8,096 nucleotides of DNA, taken from the NCBI GenBank assembly GCA_903879465.1, contig CAIRLQ010000030.1, forward strand, positions 1 to 8,096, written 5' to 3'. Shown piece by piece: positions 1 to 6,037 of the stretch. This DNA is from an uncultured Opitutia bacterium. GTDB taxonomy: Bacteria; Verrucomicrobiota; Verrucomicrobiia; Opitutales; UBA953. A program made the position numbers and the translations under genes. Positions within the stretch are counted from its first letter, which is position 1, and the number at the start of each line of letters is the position of its first letter. The notes beneath the pieces were generated by a model. It was not told the DNA's origin and made no database searches. It saw only the letters and a list, made by a program, of their open reading frames with translations.

Positions 1-165
1 CACTTGCCGGCCGTAGACGCATGGGCTGTGGCGACGAAGGATGCGTTGCAGGACGGCGGCCTGTGCCGCGGCCGGGTTGACCAGCGCTTGCTGGAAGCGT
101 TGGCGGGCCGGTTCGCACAAGCGGCGCCAGAGCCGGTTAGCGACGGCCGCTTTAAACGGAATCAT
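1..165 (-). CDS. GH3-family acyl-adenylating / acid-amide synthetase, N-terminus only (cut by window edge)
   Basis: Reading the minus strand from an ATG at 165-163 gives 55 open codons that run off the left edge. The peptide starts MIPFKAAVANRLWRRL and continues with ARQRFQQALVNP, AAAQAAVLQRILRRH and YGRQ. This matches the usual start of bacterial GH3 (auxin-responsive-promoter family) proteins: a helical segment with 'RF..AL.dP..aQ..vL.riLr.n....yGr'. GH3 enzymes adenylate a carboxylic acid and transfer the acyl group, typically to an amino acid amine; the adenylation motifs lie beyond the edge and cannot be checked. The ATG overlaps the end of the preceding gene by 14 bp, so it is the last visible gene of the operon and probably translationally coupled. 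No Shine-Dalgarno is evident. The family call rests on remembered N-terminal pattern only, but the fit is good. Confidence 0.75.
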   Translation of the reverse strand, partial: MIPFKAAVANRLWRRLCEPARQRFQQALVNPAAAQAAVLQRILRRHSPCVYGRQV

Positions 166-883
166 GGCAGACCAGGGTGGCTTGGGTGAGCAGCGACCGG
201 CCGAGACGGTGGGTGTTAGAGAGGGTCAGTGGGGCGAGGCAGGCTAACTCGACGCCTTGGGCGAAGTCCGGATTCCGTTCGAGGAAGAACTGTACCGCCG
301 GGTCGTCGGAGCGTTTAGACGGAATCTCCGTCAAGGCCTCCGTTAATTGCCCGTGTGTTTCTTCGAAGCGGATTAAGCCGCTCGTGGGGTTGTAGGCATT
401 ACCGAATTTCGCTTGGGCCACCGCATCGAGTAGTGGCTTCAGGTCTATTTCTTGGACTTGATGATGAGGGTAGTACGTGAGGAAGAATAACGGAAGGTAT
501 AGGTATGTCCGATAGCCCTTGGAAATAAGGAACCAATAGCACGGGGTGGAACCAGCTGCGGCGAGCATACGGGCGGTGACGGCACACCACCCGCGGACTA
601 ATTCTTGGGAGCCCCAGTAGGCTGGGGCGATGATGGTATCACCGGAGAACAGGATTCGTTGGTCTTGGCCCGCGTACACGAAGGTATAAATCTCTTGGGT
701 GGAGAAGCCGCGGATCACTGTTGCTTCATCGTGCAGTAAGATTACCCACGTCTTGGCGACGAGATCGGCGTCAAAGCTTTGGCGCGACACGCAGGCGTAA
801 TGCGTGGCGAACAGTTCGAACATTTGTTCGCGTTGGGCGGCGGTCAGGTCCGCAGGCGCCACGATGAGATGGGAGAGCGTCAT
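152..883 (-). CDS. Unrecognised cytoplasmic protein with probable GNAT/N-acyltransferase-like fold
   Basis: This is a 243-residue soluble protein without signal peptide or membrane segments. It has alternating strands and helices: a strand pair around residues 45-70 (KTWVILLHDEATVIRGFST), the motif SGDTII at 80-85 followed by YWG at 89-91 and a long helix, then the conserved-looking stretch YWFLISKGYRTY at 116-127. The order (beta hairpin, strand, turn with small residues, helix, strand, aromatic/basic segment) resembles the acyl-CoA N-acyltransferase fold, including autoinducer-synthase and long-chain N-acyl amino acid synthase relatives. A second conserved-looking block is FLERNPDFAQGVELACLAPL at 200-219. 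The start ATG overlaps the upstream stop as ATGA (883-880), fixing the start. Its neighbour GH3 activates carboxylates, so a role in acyl transfer is plausible, but no catalytic residue can be assigned. The fold is an inference; the reading frame is certain. Confidence 0.82.
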   Translation of the reverse strand: MTLSHLIVAPADLTAAQREQMFELFATHYACVSRQSFDADLVAKTWVILLHDEATVIRGFSTQEIYTFVYAGQDQRILFSGDTIIAPAYWGSQELVRGWCAVTARMLAAAGSTPCYWFLISKGYRTYLYLPLFFLTYYPHHQVQEIDLKPLLDAVAQAKFGNAYNPTSGLIRFEETHGQLTEALTEIPSKRSDDPAVQFFLERNPDFAQGVELACLAPLTLSNTHRLGRSLLTQATLVCHDSV

Positions 884-1476
884 GTGCGGCGGGTGGGGAG
901 GTAGCGACGCAGCCAGAGGGCCAGCCCGAGGAGGCAGGCGATTAGCTCCCAGCGGGTTAACTGGTTAATCAGGGCAAAGCGGGCAGAGTCATCGGCGAAA
1001 TAAATGCCGGTCTCGGGGCTGCCTGTGCTGCCGAATAACCAAGCATTTAAGGCTTCGCAGAGGAGTACGAGAATCAGTAGCCAGGCGAATTTTCGGCCAG
1101 TGCCAGGCAGTAATTTTGGCAAGGCTACGAGCACCATGCCGAGCATGACAGCGTCATGGGCGATGCCATGCCAGCAACGCCAGACCTGCGTAAAGACTAG
1201 CAGCGGCAATTCCACGAGTGCGCGCAGGAGGAAGCCGGCGAGAAAAACCCCAGCAAACTGTCGAGTCGCCGCCTCTTGGGATGGGTCACGCCAGAGCCAG
1301 CCCGGTAGGAGGTAGAAGAATGTTAAGGCCGTGAAGACCCAAAGCTGCTTCTCCCACGAAATTTTGCCGCCGATGGTTCCATGCATATTTTGCCACCAGC
1401 CGAAGCCAAGGCAGAGGGCGAGCAAGAGCGCAAGCGCAGGTAGCAGGAGCCACCGTTGACGGGAGGGCGGCGGCAT
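880..1476 (-). CDS. Unrecognised polytopic membrane protein (about six transmembrane segments)
   Basis: A 198-residue very hydrophobic protein with likely membrane segments near residues 9-28, 44-62, 74-96, 105-122, 128-146 and 175-190, and a basic C-terminus (RRYLPTRRT) that should lie in the cytoplasm. Charged or polar residues sit in or next to the helices: R85 and E89 (RALVELP), H103, H107 and D108 (WHGIAHD), E141 and N144 (EALNAWLF). Such residues suggest a bound cofactor, metal or lipid substrate rather than a simple anchor. No family is recognised. Its ATG is fused to the Rieske oxygenase stop in the sequence TAATG (1478-1474), and its own stop overlaps the next start by 4 bp, so it is locked into the operon stoichiometrically. 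It could anchor the oxygenase at the membrane or handle its lipid substrate; this is only an inference. Confidence 0.85.
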   Translation of the reverse strand: MPPPSRQRWLLLPALALLLALCLGFGWWQNMHGTIGGKISWEKQLWVFTALTFFYLLPGWLWRDPSQEAATRQFAGVFLAGFLLRALVELPLLVFTQVWRCWHGIAHDAVMLGMVLVALPKLLPGTGRKFAWLLILVLLCEALNAWLFGSTGSPETGIYFADDSARFALINQLTRWELIACLLGLALWLRRYLPTRRT

Positions 1477-2489
1477 TAAAAACGGAGGCGGATGCGTTTT
1501 TCAGTGATCTCGGGACCGGGCGCTTCGCCCCGTTCGGCGCGGCGGCGCAAGGCCTGCATGTGTAGGGCGATGAGGTCCGTTTCTACGTGCGTGTAAGCGG
1601 GCCCGTCGAAGCGTCGCAGGTTGCCCCCTTGCAATTTAAGAATATCCACGTCCTGTTGGATGATGTGACGGCTCATGGGCTCGAACGCTAGGCGCACCAG
1701 CCAGCCGATTCGGCCGTAGCGGAACGTGATGACCGTAGAGACCTCGGTCGTCCATTCGTCGATGGGAGACGCTTGGGACGTGATGATGAAGTGATGCCGG
1801 TCGTCGAAGCGATAGTCGACGCGGCTCAGGTTCGGCATGAGGAACTGATCGGTATGGGTGAGTGGGCAGTTCTTCGGGTAGAACAGCCGAGAGATGAAGC
1901 TATCCGTGGTCGGCTCGTTTTCGAAAGACACCGCTACGGAGTCGGGGCCCTTGCGCACGACCGCGTCCATCTCCCGTGGGTCGGGATTGCGGAACCAGCC
2001 CTTATGGACGGTGGCGGTGTGTGGGCAGTCGAGGAAGTTTTCGAGGCAAGCTTCGACGTTGGAGTCAAAGCGGGTGCGCATCCGGAAAGTCGTCCAGCCG
2101 GTCTCATCGCAATGGGGGAAGGCACGGGGGGCGTGGGCGGGAGCTTCGCCCGGGCAGAGCCACACGAAGCCATCCTGTTCGCAGACCGAGCGGCTCGCCA
2201 AGCGGGCGGCAGTCGGAATCGGGCGACCCTCGGCGAGGGAGGGGATATGTTGGCATTCACCTGAGCCCGCATATTTCCAGCCATGGTAGGGGCAGACGAG
2301 ACAGCCCGCTTTTACCGAACCTTGCGAGAGGGGAGCGTTGCGGTGGGCGCAGCGATCCACGGCGGCATGGGCGACCCCGTGCGTATCGCGCCACAACACG
2401 AAGTCGGTAGCGAAGAGTCGCGCCGCTATAGGTACAGCCTTTAAGCGCCGTGATTCGCAAACGATATACCACTCGTTTTGTAAGGACAT
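1476..2489 (-). CDS. Rieske [2Fe-2S] non-heme iron oxygenase, alpha subunit
   Basis: A 337-residue Rieske oxygenase of the short, single-component-alpha type (vanillate demethylase / pheophorbide oxygenase-like). The N-terminal Rieske domain carries C47-x-H49 and C66-x2-H69, separated by 16 residues as expected for the [2Fe-2S] cluster. The catalytic domain has the mononuclear iron motif ENFLDCPHTATVH at 150-162: bridging D154 and iron ligands H157 and H162. D280 in IIQQDVDIL is the likely third, carboxylate ligand. Enzymes of this type use O2 and electrons for hydroxylation, demethylation or desaturation, and need a reductase/ferredoxin that is not in the window. No transmembrane segment is visible. 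The ATG at 2489 lies 4 bp after the stop of the RnfD-like fusion gene, and the stop overlaps the next start (TAATG). The close link to a membrane flavin-type redox domain suggests, but does not show, where its electrons come from. Confidence 0.95.
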   Translation of the reverse strand: MSLQNEWYIVCESRRLKAVPIAARLFATDFVLWRDTHGVAHAAVDRCAHRNAPLSQGSVKAGCLVCPYHGWKYAGSGECQHIPSLAEGRPIPTAARLASRSVCEQDGFVWLCPGEAPAHAPRAFPHCDETGWTTFRMRTRFDSNVEACLENFLDCPHTATVHKGWFRNPDPREMDAVVRKGPDSVAVSFENEPTTDSFISRLFYPKNCPLTHTDQFLMPNLSRVDYRFDDRHHFIITSQASPIDEWTTEVSTVITFRYGRIGWLVRLAFEPMSRHIIQQDVDILKLQGGNLRRFDGPAYTHVETDLIALHMQALRRRAERGEAPGPEITEKRIRLRF

Positions 2490-2493
2490 GAAA

Positions 2494-5217
2494 CTATTCG
2501 AGGGGGTAGGGGATACGATGATACTTATCGGGCCGAATATTTTCTAGGCGTTGCTTCTTTCCGTTCGGCCAGACGATATCGATGGTGACGGGCGCGGCAC
2601 TATCAGCCAATCCAAAGTGAAGTCGGCGGTCGCTCTGGGCGGAGAAACCAGAAGTCAGCGAGACCTGGCGGCCCTGGAGCCCGGCGGCGGTGCGGATTTG
2701 GATGCTAGTACCGACCGCATCGCTATTTACTTCACGGCCGTCGCCGACCATGAGAAAGCCCACCCAGTGTTGGTTCGGGGCTCTCGTGGCGACATTATGG
2801 AGGACATCGGGGCCGGCATACTGGTGGATGATGATGGCGTCGAGGCGCCCATCGTTATCGAGGTCCACCATGGCAACGGCCCGGCTATTGCTCTTTTCGG
2901 TAAGCCCCACGACGTCGGCCACGTCGCAGAATTTCGCGGGTGAGCCCCCGTTGGAAAGGTAGACGCGGTTGAGCTGGTGGCCCCAGATATCGTAGCCACG
3001 GAGGTCGGGCCAGCGGTCTGCGTAGCTATGGACCTCGGGACCGGCGCGCATGACCTGCGAGGCACGATACCAGTAATCGCGTTTCTCTGGGAAGAGTTTG
3101 TCGGCGGTGTCATCCACCATGCCGTTCACCTGGATGAGGTCGAGGTGGCCATCTAAGTTCAGGTCACCCATGGCGGCGCCCCACCCAAAGCGCTGTTCAT
3201 TGATGAGGCGTCGTGGGCTGGCCCGGTCATGCCAGTCCCCTTGGGCGTCGACATGCCAAGCGAGGCTCCCTTCCGCCTGTAAAGGAGCGTGTACGTTAGA
3301 AACATAGACATCGAGTGCGCCGGTATTGTCCAGGTCCCCGATAGAAACATTCATCCCCTTATAAGTGTCACGACCGACGCTGCCTTGAAACGTCCCTGCC
3401 TTACGCGTGAACCCTTTACCCCCTTGGTTGAGATAGATATCATCTGGGCCGTAATCACTGGCGCAATATAGGTCGGGCCAACCGTCATGATTAAAGTCAG
3501 CCACCCCCACGGCCATGGTCCAATGCGTTTCGGGCAGGCCAATTTTCCGCACGTCCTGTTTGGTCCAATGGCCGCCGCCGTCGTTGCGGTAAAAAGCGTT
3601 GAGGCCACCGTTTTCGGCATTGTGCCAGGTCGAGTGCATGAAGTGGAACATGCGACGATCGTCAGGGTATTCCGGGGCGGGTAGGCGAAAAATATTAAAG
3701 GCCGTCGGCACGGCGTAGTCAGGTAGGGTGGGGGACATCGCATTGCCGATGAATAAATCGAGCTTACCGGAGTGGGAGAAGTCCGCCATGGTGGCGGCCA
3801 CGCTGACCGTGTATTCATCGATGCCGCTCTGGGCGGTCACGTCACGGAAGGTCACTACCCCTTGGGCACTGACGGTGTTTTTGAGGAGGCGCACCTTGCC
3901 CCAGCCGCTGGTGAGCAAGAGCGACTGGCGTCCGGAATTATCGAAATCCACGAAGAGTGCGCTGGCGATGAGGCCGAACTTTTCGGGGTGTTGGCTAACC
4001 TCGTCGAGTGCGGGGAGAGGGATGCGTGTAAACTTCATTCCGCCGTCATTGTGGTAAAGGGCATTCCGGAACTGCGGTTCCATGAGCGGATTAGTGACAA
4101 AGAAGTCCTGCAATCCGTCACCGTCGTAATCTCCCACGGCTACGGCGGAGCCCACGGATAGGACCCACTTGGCGACATGGGTCACGCGCGGGTCGACCTC
4201 GGCGAGGGTGTGGCCTAGGCGTACTTCCTCTAAGGCCGGCAACTTCACGAGGGCAAAGCCTGCTTCCGGACCACTGACCTTAGCATGGATGATATTGGCG
4301 TAGAGGAGCCAGCCGCTCACGCCGAGCACGGCGAGCACAGCGGTGGATCGCAGCCAGACTGCGGGAGGCCGTAGCATACTCCAGCCTCCCTCCCAGACTT
4401 GGCGGAGGTGTCGCCAGGCCCAGGTCACTAAGGTGACCGTGAAGAGCGCAATGAAGATGGTCGCTAGCGAGGACTTTAGGTGGAGGAGGAAATCAAGCAC
4501 CGCAATGGAGATTGCCCATAGTATTTGGGCGCGCGGCGTAGCGGGCGAGGTCTTCGGGTCAGTGACCATGTAAAACGCGAAGAGGAAGAAGGCAGGGGTC
4601 GCCAAAGTCCCCGTAATCAACGTTTCTGGCGGTAGGTGCCAGCGCATGAACCACGCTCGCACGAGCGTCAGGAGAGTGAAGGAGAGGAGGAACGTGACGA
4701 TGAGCGGCGTCCGTTGAATCTTCCCGACAAAACAGAACAGCGCCGCCACCGCGAGGAAACCGGCCGCCCACCAAGGATGGGCACCCCATTGATAGGGCGG
4801 GGACGTCGCAAATTGGCCGCCACCGAGCCACAAGGCTGATAAGACTCCGAAGAGAGCCGGATTGAAGACGTGGCGGCCCTGGAAGGTAAAAACGTATTTA
4901 GAGGCGATTGCGAAGAAAACCGGCAGGCCGAGCAAATAGTAATCGTGCGGGTAGTTAATGAGTAACGAGAGCCCGAGGCCGGTGATGTAGGCACTGAGGG
5001 GGAAGAGCCGTTCACCGCGGAGCAACCAAGCTAAACTAAAGTCTAGGGACATGCTGAGCGAAACCGTCAGCAGGATTTGCCCGAGATCACGATTAATGCC
5101 TAAGAGCATGCTGCCGATGACCGCATAGGACGTCAGAAGGCTAGCGAAGAGCCAGCGTGGGTCGCGAAGCGGTGGCAAGGTGAGGGCGATGGGCATGGGG
5201 GTGGATTTGCGACGCAC
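2494..5217 (-). CDS. RnfD/NqrB-like membrane domain fused to FG-GAP repeats and ASPIC/UnbV domain (CRTAC1-like)
   Basis: A 907-residue two-part protein. Residues about 20-275 form some ten membrane helices with RnfD/NqrB hallmarks: GRHVFNPALFGVL at 114-126 (compare 'GQNPFNPAMIG' of RnfD) and TGTLATPAFFLFAFYMVTDP, 202-221, followed by KTSP (compare 'SGATMFGAFFIATDP'). A further helix at about 288-308 leads to a large, probably periplasmic part. That part has seven Asp-rich, calcium-binding-type FG-GAP loops starting at D363, D424, D479, D574, D628, D685 and D785 (for example DYDGDGLQD, DLDNDGRLD), as in beta-propellers. It ends in an ASPIC/UnbV domain (about 818-890, with VNSDAVGTSIQIR and the WPNGKKQ motif at 883-889). 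The usual flavin-attachment threonine loop of RnfD is not clearly recognisable; FATSP at 136-140 is a weak candidate. The start is GTG 5217; ATG 5196 (M8) is possible, and neither has a good ribosome site. First gene of the operon. Confidence 0.93.
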   Translation of the reverse strand: MRRKSTPMPIALTLPPLRDPRWLFASLLTSYAVIGSMLLGINRDLGQILLTVSLSMSLDFSLAWLLRGERLFPLSAYITGLGLSLLINYPHDYYLLGLPVFFAIASKYVFTFQGRHVFNPALFGVLSALWLGGGQFATSPPYQWGAHPWWAAGFLAVAALFCFVGKIQRTPLIVTFLLSFTLLTLVRAWFMRWHLPPETLITGTLATPAFFLFAFYMVTDPKTSPATPRAQILWAISIAVLDFLLHLKSSLATIFIALFTVTLVTWAWRHLRQVWEGGWSMLRPPAVWLRSTAVLAVLGVSGWLLYANIIHAKVSGPEAGFALVKLPALEEVRLGHTLAEVDPRVTHVAKWVLSVGSAVAVGDYDGDGLQDFFVTNPLMEPQFRNALYHNDGGMKFTRIPLPALDEVSQHPEKFGLIASALFVDFDNSGRQSLLLTSGWGKVRLLKNTVSAQGVVTFRDVTAQSGIDEYTVSVAATMADFSHSGKLDLFIGNAMSPTLPDYAVPTAFNIFRLPAPEYPDDRRMFHFMHSTWHNAENGGLNAFYRNDGGGHWTKQDVRKIGLPETHWTMAVGVADFNHDGWPDLYCASDYGPDDIYLNQGGKGFTRKAGTFQGSVGRDTYKGMNVSIGDLDNTGALDVYVSNVHAPLQAEGSLAWHVDAQGDWHDRASPRRLINEQRFGWGAAMGDLNLDGHLDLIQVNGMVDDTADKLFPEKRDYWYRASQVMRAGPEVHSYADRWPDLRGYDIWGHQLNRVYLSNGGSPAKFCDVADVVGLTEKSNSRAVAMVDLDNDGRLDAIIIHQYAGPDVLHNVATRAPNQHWVGFLMVGDGREVNSDAVGTSIQIRTAAGLQGRQVSLTSGFSAQSDRRLHFGLADSAAPVTIDIVWPNGKKQRLENIRPDKYHRIPYPLE

Positions 5218-5241
5218 CTAGGGTGGTGATTGTGCGACCAA

Positions 5242-5250
5242 AGTATAGCA
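5242..5250 (-). promoter_or_regulatory. Extended -10 promoter element for the minus-strand operon
   Basis: Read on the minus strand, the sequence is TGCTATACT: a TGn extension plus TATACT, which matches the TATAAT consensus at five of six bases. No good -35 hexamer lies 16-19 bp upstream, as is common for extended -10 or activator-dependent promoters. Transcription would start near 5235, leaving a leader of about 18 nt before the GTG at 5217. The operator-like palindromes would then be centred about 43 and 64 bp upstream of that start. Confidence 0.5.
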
Positions 5251-5269
5251 TTAAGCCGAATGGTACAGG

Positions 5270-5286
5270 CATCGAAAATCTCAATG
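5270..5286. promoter_or_regulatory. Operator-like near-palindrome, copy 1
   Basis: CATCGA-AAATC-TCAATG: two 6 bp half sites around a 5 bp spacer, with one mismatch from a perfect inverted repeat. It shares the 13 bp block AGGCATCGAAAAT with copy 2, starting exactly 21 bp earlier (5267 and 5288). It lies just upstream of the minus-strand -10 element. It is likely bound by a dimeric helix-turn-helix regulator; the regulator family cannot be named from this. Confidence 0.55.
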
Positions 5287-5290
5287 GAGG

Positions 5291-5307
5291 CATCGAAAAT
5301 ATCGATG
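5291..5307. promoter_or_regulatory. Operator-like perfect palindrome, copy 2
   Basis: CATCGA-AAATA-TCGATG is a perfect 6 bp inverted repeat with a 5 bp spacer. It is 21 bp (two helical turns) from copy 1, so bound dimers would sit on the same face of the DNA. It covers the position where a -35 element of the plus-strand promoter would be expected (about 5298-5306). Confidence 0.6.
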
Positions 5308-5320
5308 TTTATTAAGCTAT

Positions 5321-5329
5321 TAATATAGT
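5321..5329 (+). promoter_or_regulatory. Possible -10 element for the plus-strand operon
   Basis: TAATATAGT contains two overlapping -10-like hexamers, TAATAT (5321) and TATAGT (5324), in the most AT-rich part of the divergent region. No consensus -35 is visible at the right distance; palindrome copy 2 occupies that place. The start of transcription would be near 5333-5336. Confidence 0.35.
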
Positions 5330-5350
5330 GACTTTAAGGGTGGGTCGGCT

Positions 5351-6031
5351 TTGACTAGGGGAATGAAATATTCCACTCTGCTGGTCTTGATGGCGTCATT
5401 GTTGGCTGTCGAGGTCGCTGCCCAAGCGCCGGACTCGACGACCCCGGTCGCCGTGCTGGCCGCTTTACCGCCCGCTGAACGTCAGGCTCATGAGGAACTC
5501 ATCGCCTTGCGAGTTGCGACGCAGGCGGCCTTCAATAAGGTCGGTAGTTCCGGTAAGGTGGAAGACATGGAGGCCATGTTAAAGTACGTGCACCCCGATT
5601 GCCTATTAACGGCGATGAATGGTCAGAGCGCCCGCGGCAAGCAGGGCATTTTGGAGTATTTCAATCGCCACATGATTAACAAGGATCATGCCATCGCCAA
5701 GGTGCAGCATGTATTTGAAGCGGATCACTTGAGTATTTTGCTCACCCCCGATATCGCCATTAATCGCGGGACGGCCCAAGGGACCTACAATTTTACGGAC
5801 GGGACGGAATTCGTCGTAAACTGCCGCTGGACGGCAACGATGGTTCGTCAGAATGGTGCTTGGACGGTCGTGGCGTTCCAGTTCGGTCCTTCTATTTTCG
5901 ATAACCCCGTGGTCGATGCCCTCAAGGGTTGGATCTATAAGGGCGCCGGCATTGCCGTGGTCTTGGGGCTAGTCGCTGGCCTGCTCATTGGTCGTCGTAG
6001 CCGTCGCCCAGAAGCCACGGCCAAAGCGTAA
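5351..6031 (+). CDS. Exported, C-terminally membrane-anchored NTF2/SnoaL-like (DUF4440-type) protein
   Basis: The protein begins with a classic signal peptide (MKYSTLLVLMASLLAVEVAAQA, residues 5-26; probable cleavage after AAQA or nearby). A domain of about 130 residues (50-182) follows with the NTF2-like pattern: a helix (RVATQAAFNKVGSSGKVEDMEAML), 'VHPDCLLTAMNGQSARGKQGILEYF', then strands ending in WTATMVRQNGAWTVVAFQFG. A single helix at 196-213 with glycine spacing and a basic tail (GRRSRRP) anchors the C-terminus, so the domain should face the periplasm. NTF2-like domains include isomerases, binding proteins and enzyme subunits; no catalytic residue is identifiable. Two starts are possible: TTG 5351, with AAGGG 10 bp upstream, or ATG 5363 (M5), which starts the signal peptide directly but has AGGGGA immediately adjacent. 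I give the longer form; the true start may be 5363. First gene of the plus operon, 6 bp before the desaturase. Confidence 0.88.
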   Translation: MTRGMKYSTLLVLMASLLAVEVAAQAPDSTTPVAVLAALPPAERQAHEELIALRVATQAAFNKVGSSGKVEDMEAMLKYVHPDCLLTAMNGQSARGKQGILEYFNRHMINKDHAIAKVQHVFEADHLSILLTPDIAINRGTAQGTYNFTDGTEFVVNCRWTATMVRQNGAWTVVAFQFGPSIFDNPVVDALKGWIYKGAGIAVVLGLVAGLLIGRRSRRPEATAKA

Positions 6032-6037
6032 GCAGGC

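Noticed and set aside
4..247. Two short plus-strand frames at the left edge
   Set aside because: They are antisense to the GH3 N-terminus and the end of the GNAT-like gene, both better supported.
1773..2410. Plus-strand open frames opposite the Rieske oxygenase
   Set aside because: The minus frame carries all Rieske and iron-binding motifs; the plus frames are low-complexity Arg/Gly-rich translations.
2551..4161. Several long plus-strand open frames (for example 2551-2943 and 3772-4161)
   Set aside because: They lie antisense to the 907-residue fusion gene, whose frame has clear repeated domains. Their peptides are Asp/His/Gly-rich shadows without recognisable domains.
2494..5217. Part of a complete Rnf or Na+-NQR complex operon
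   Set aside because: No other rnf/nqr subunit genes are present, and the neighbours belong to unrelated families.
5351..6031. NTF2-like protein as the small beta subunit of the Rieske oxygenase
   Set aside because: Beta subunits of ring-hydroxylating dioxygenases also have an NTF2-like fold, but this protein has a signal peptide and a C-terminal anchor, so it should lie outside the cytoplasm where the oxygenase works.
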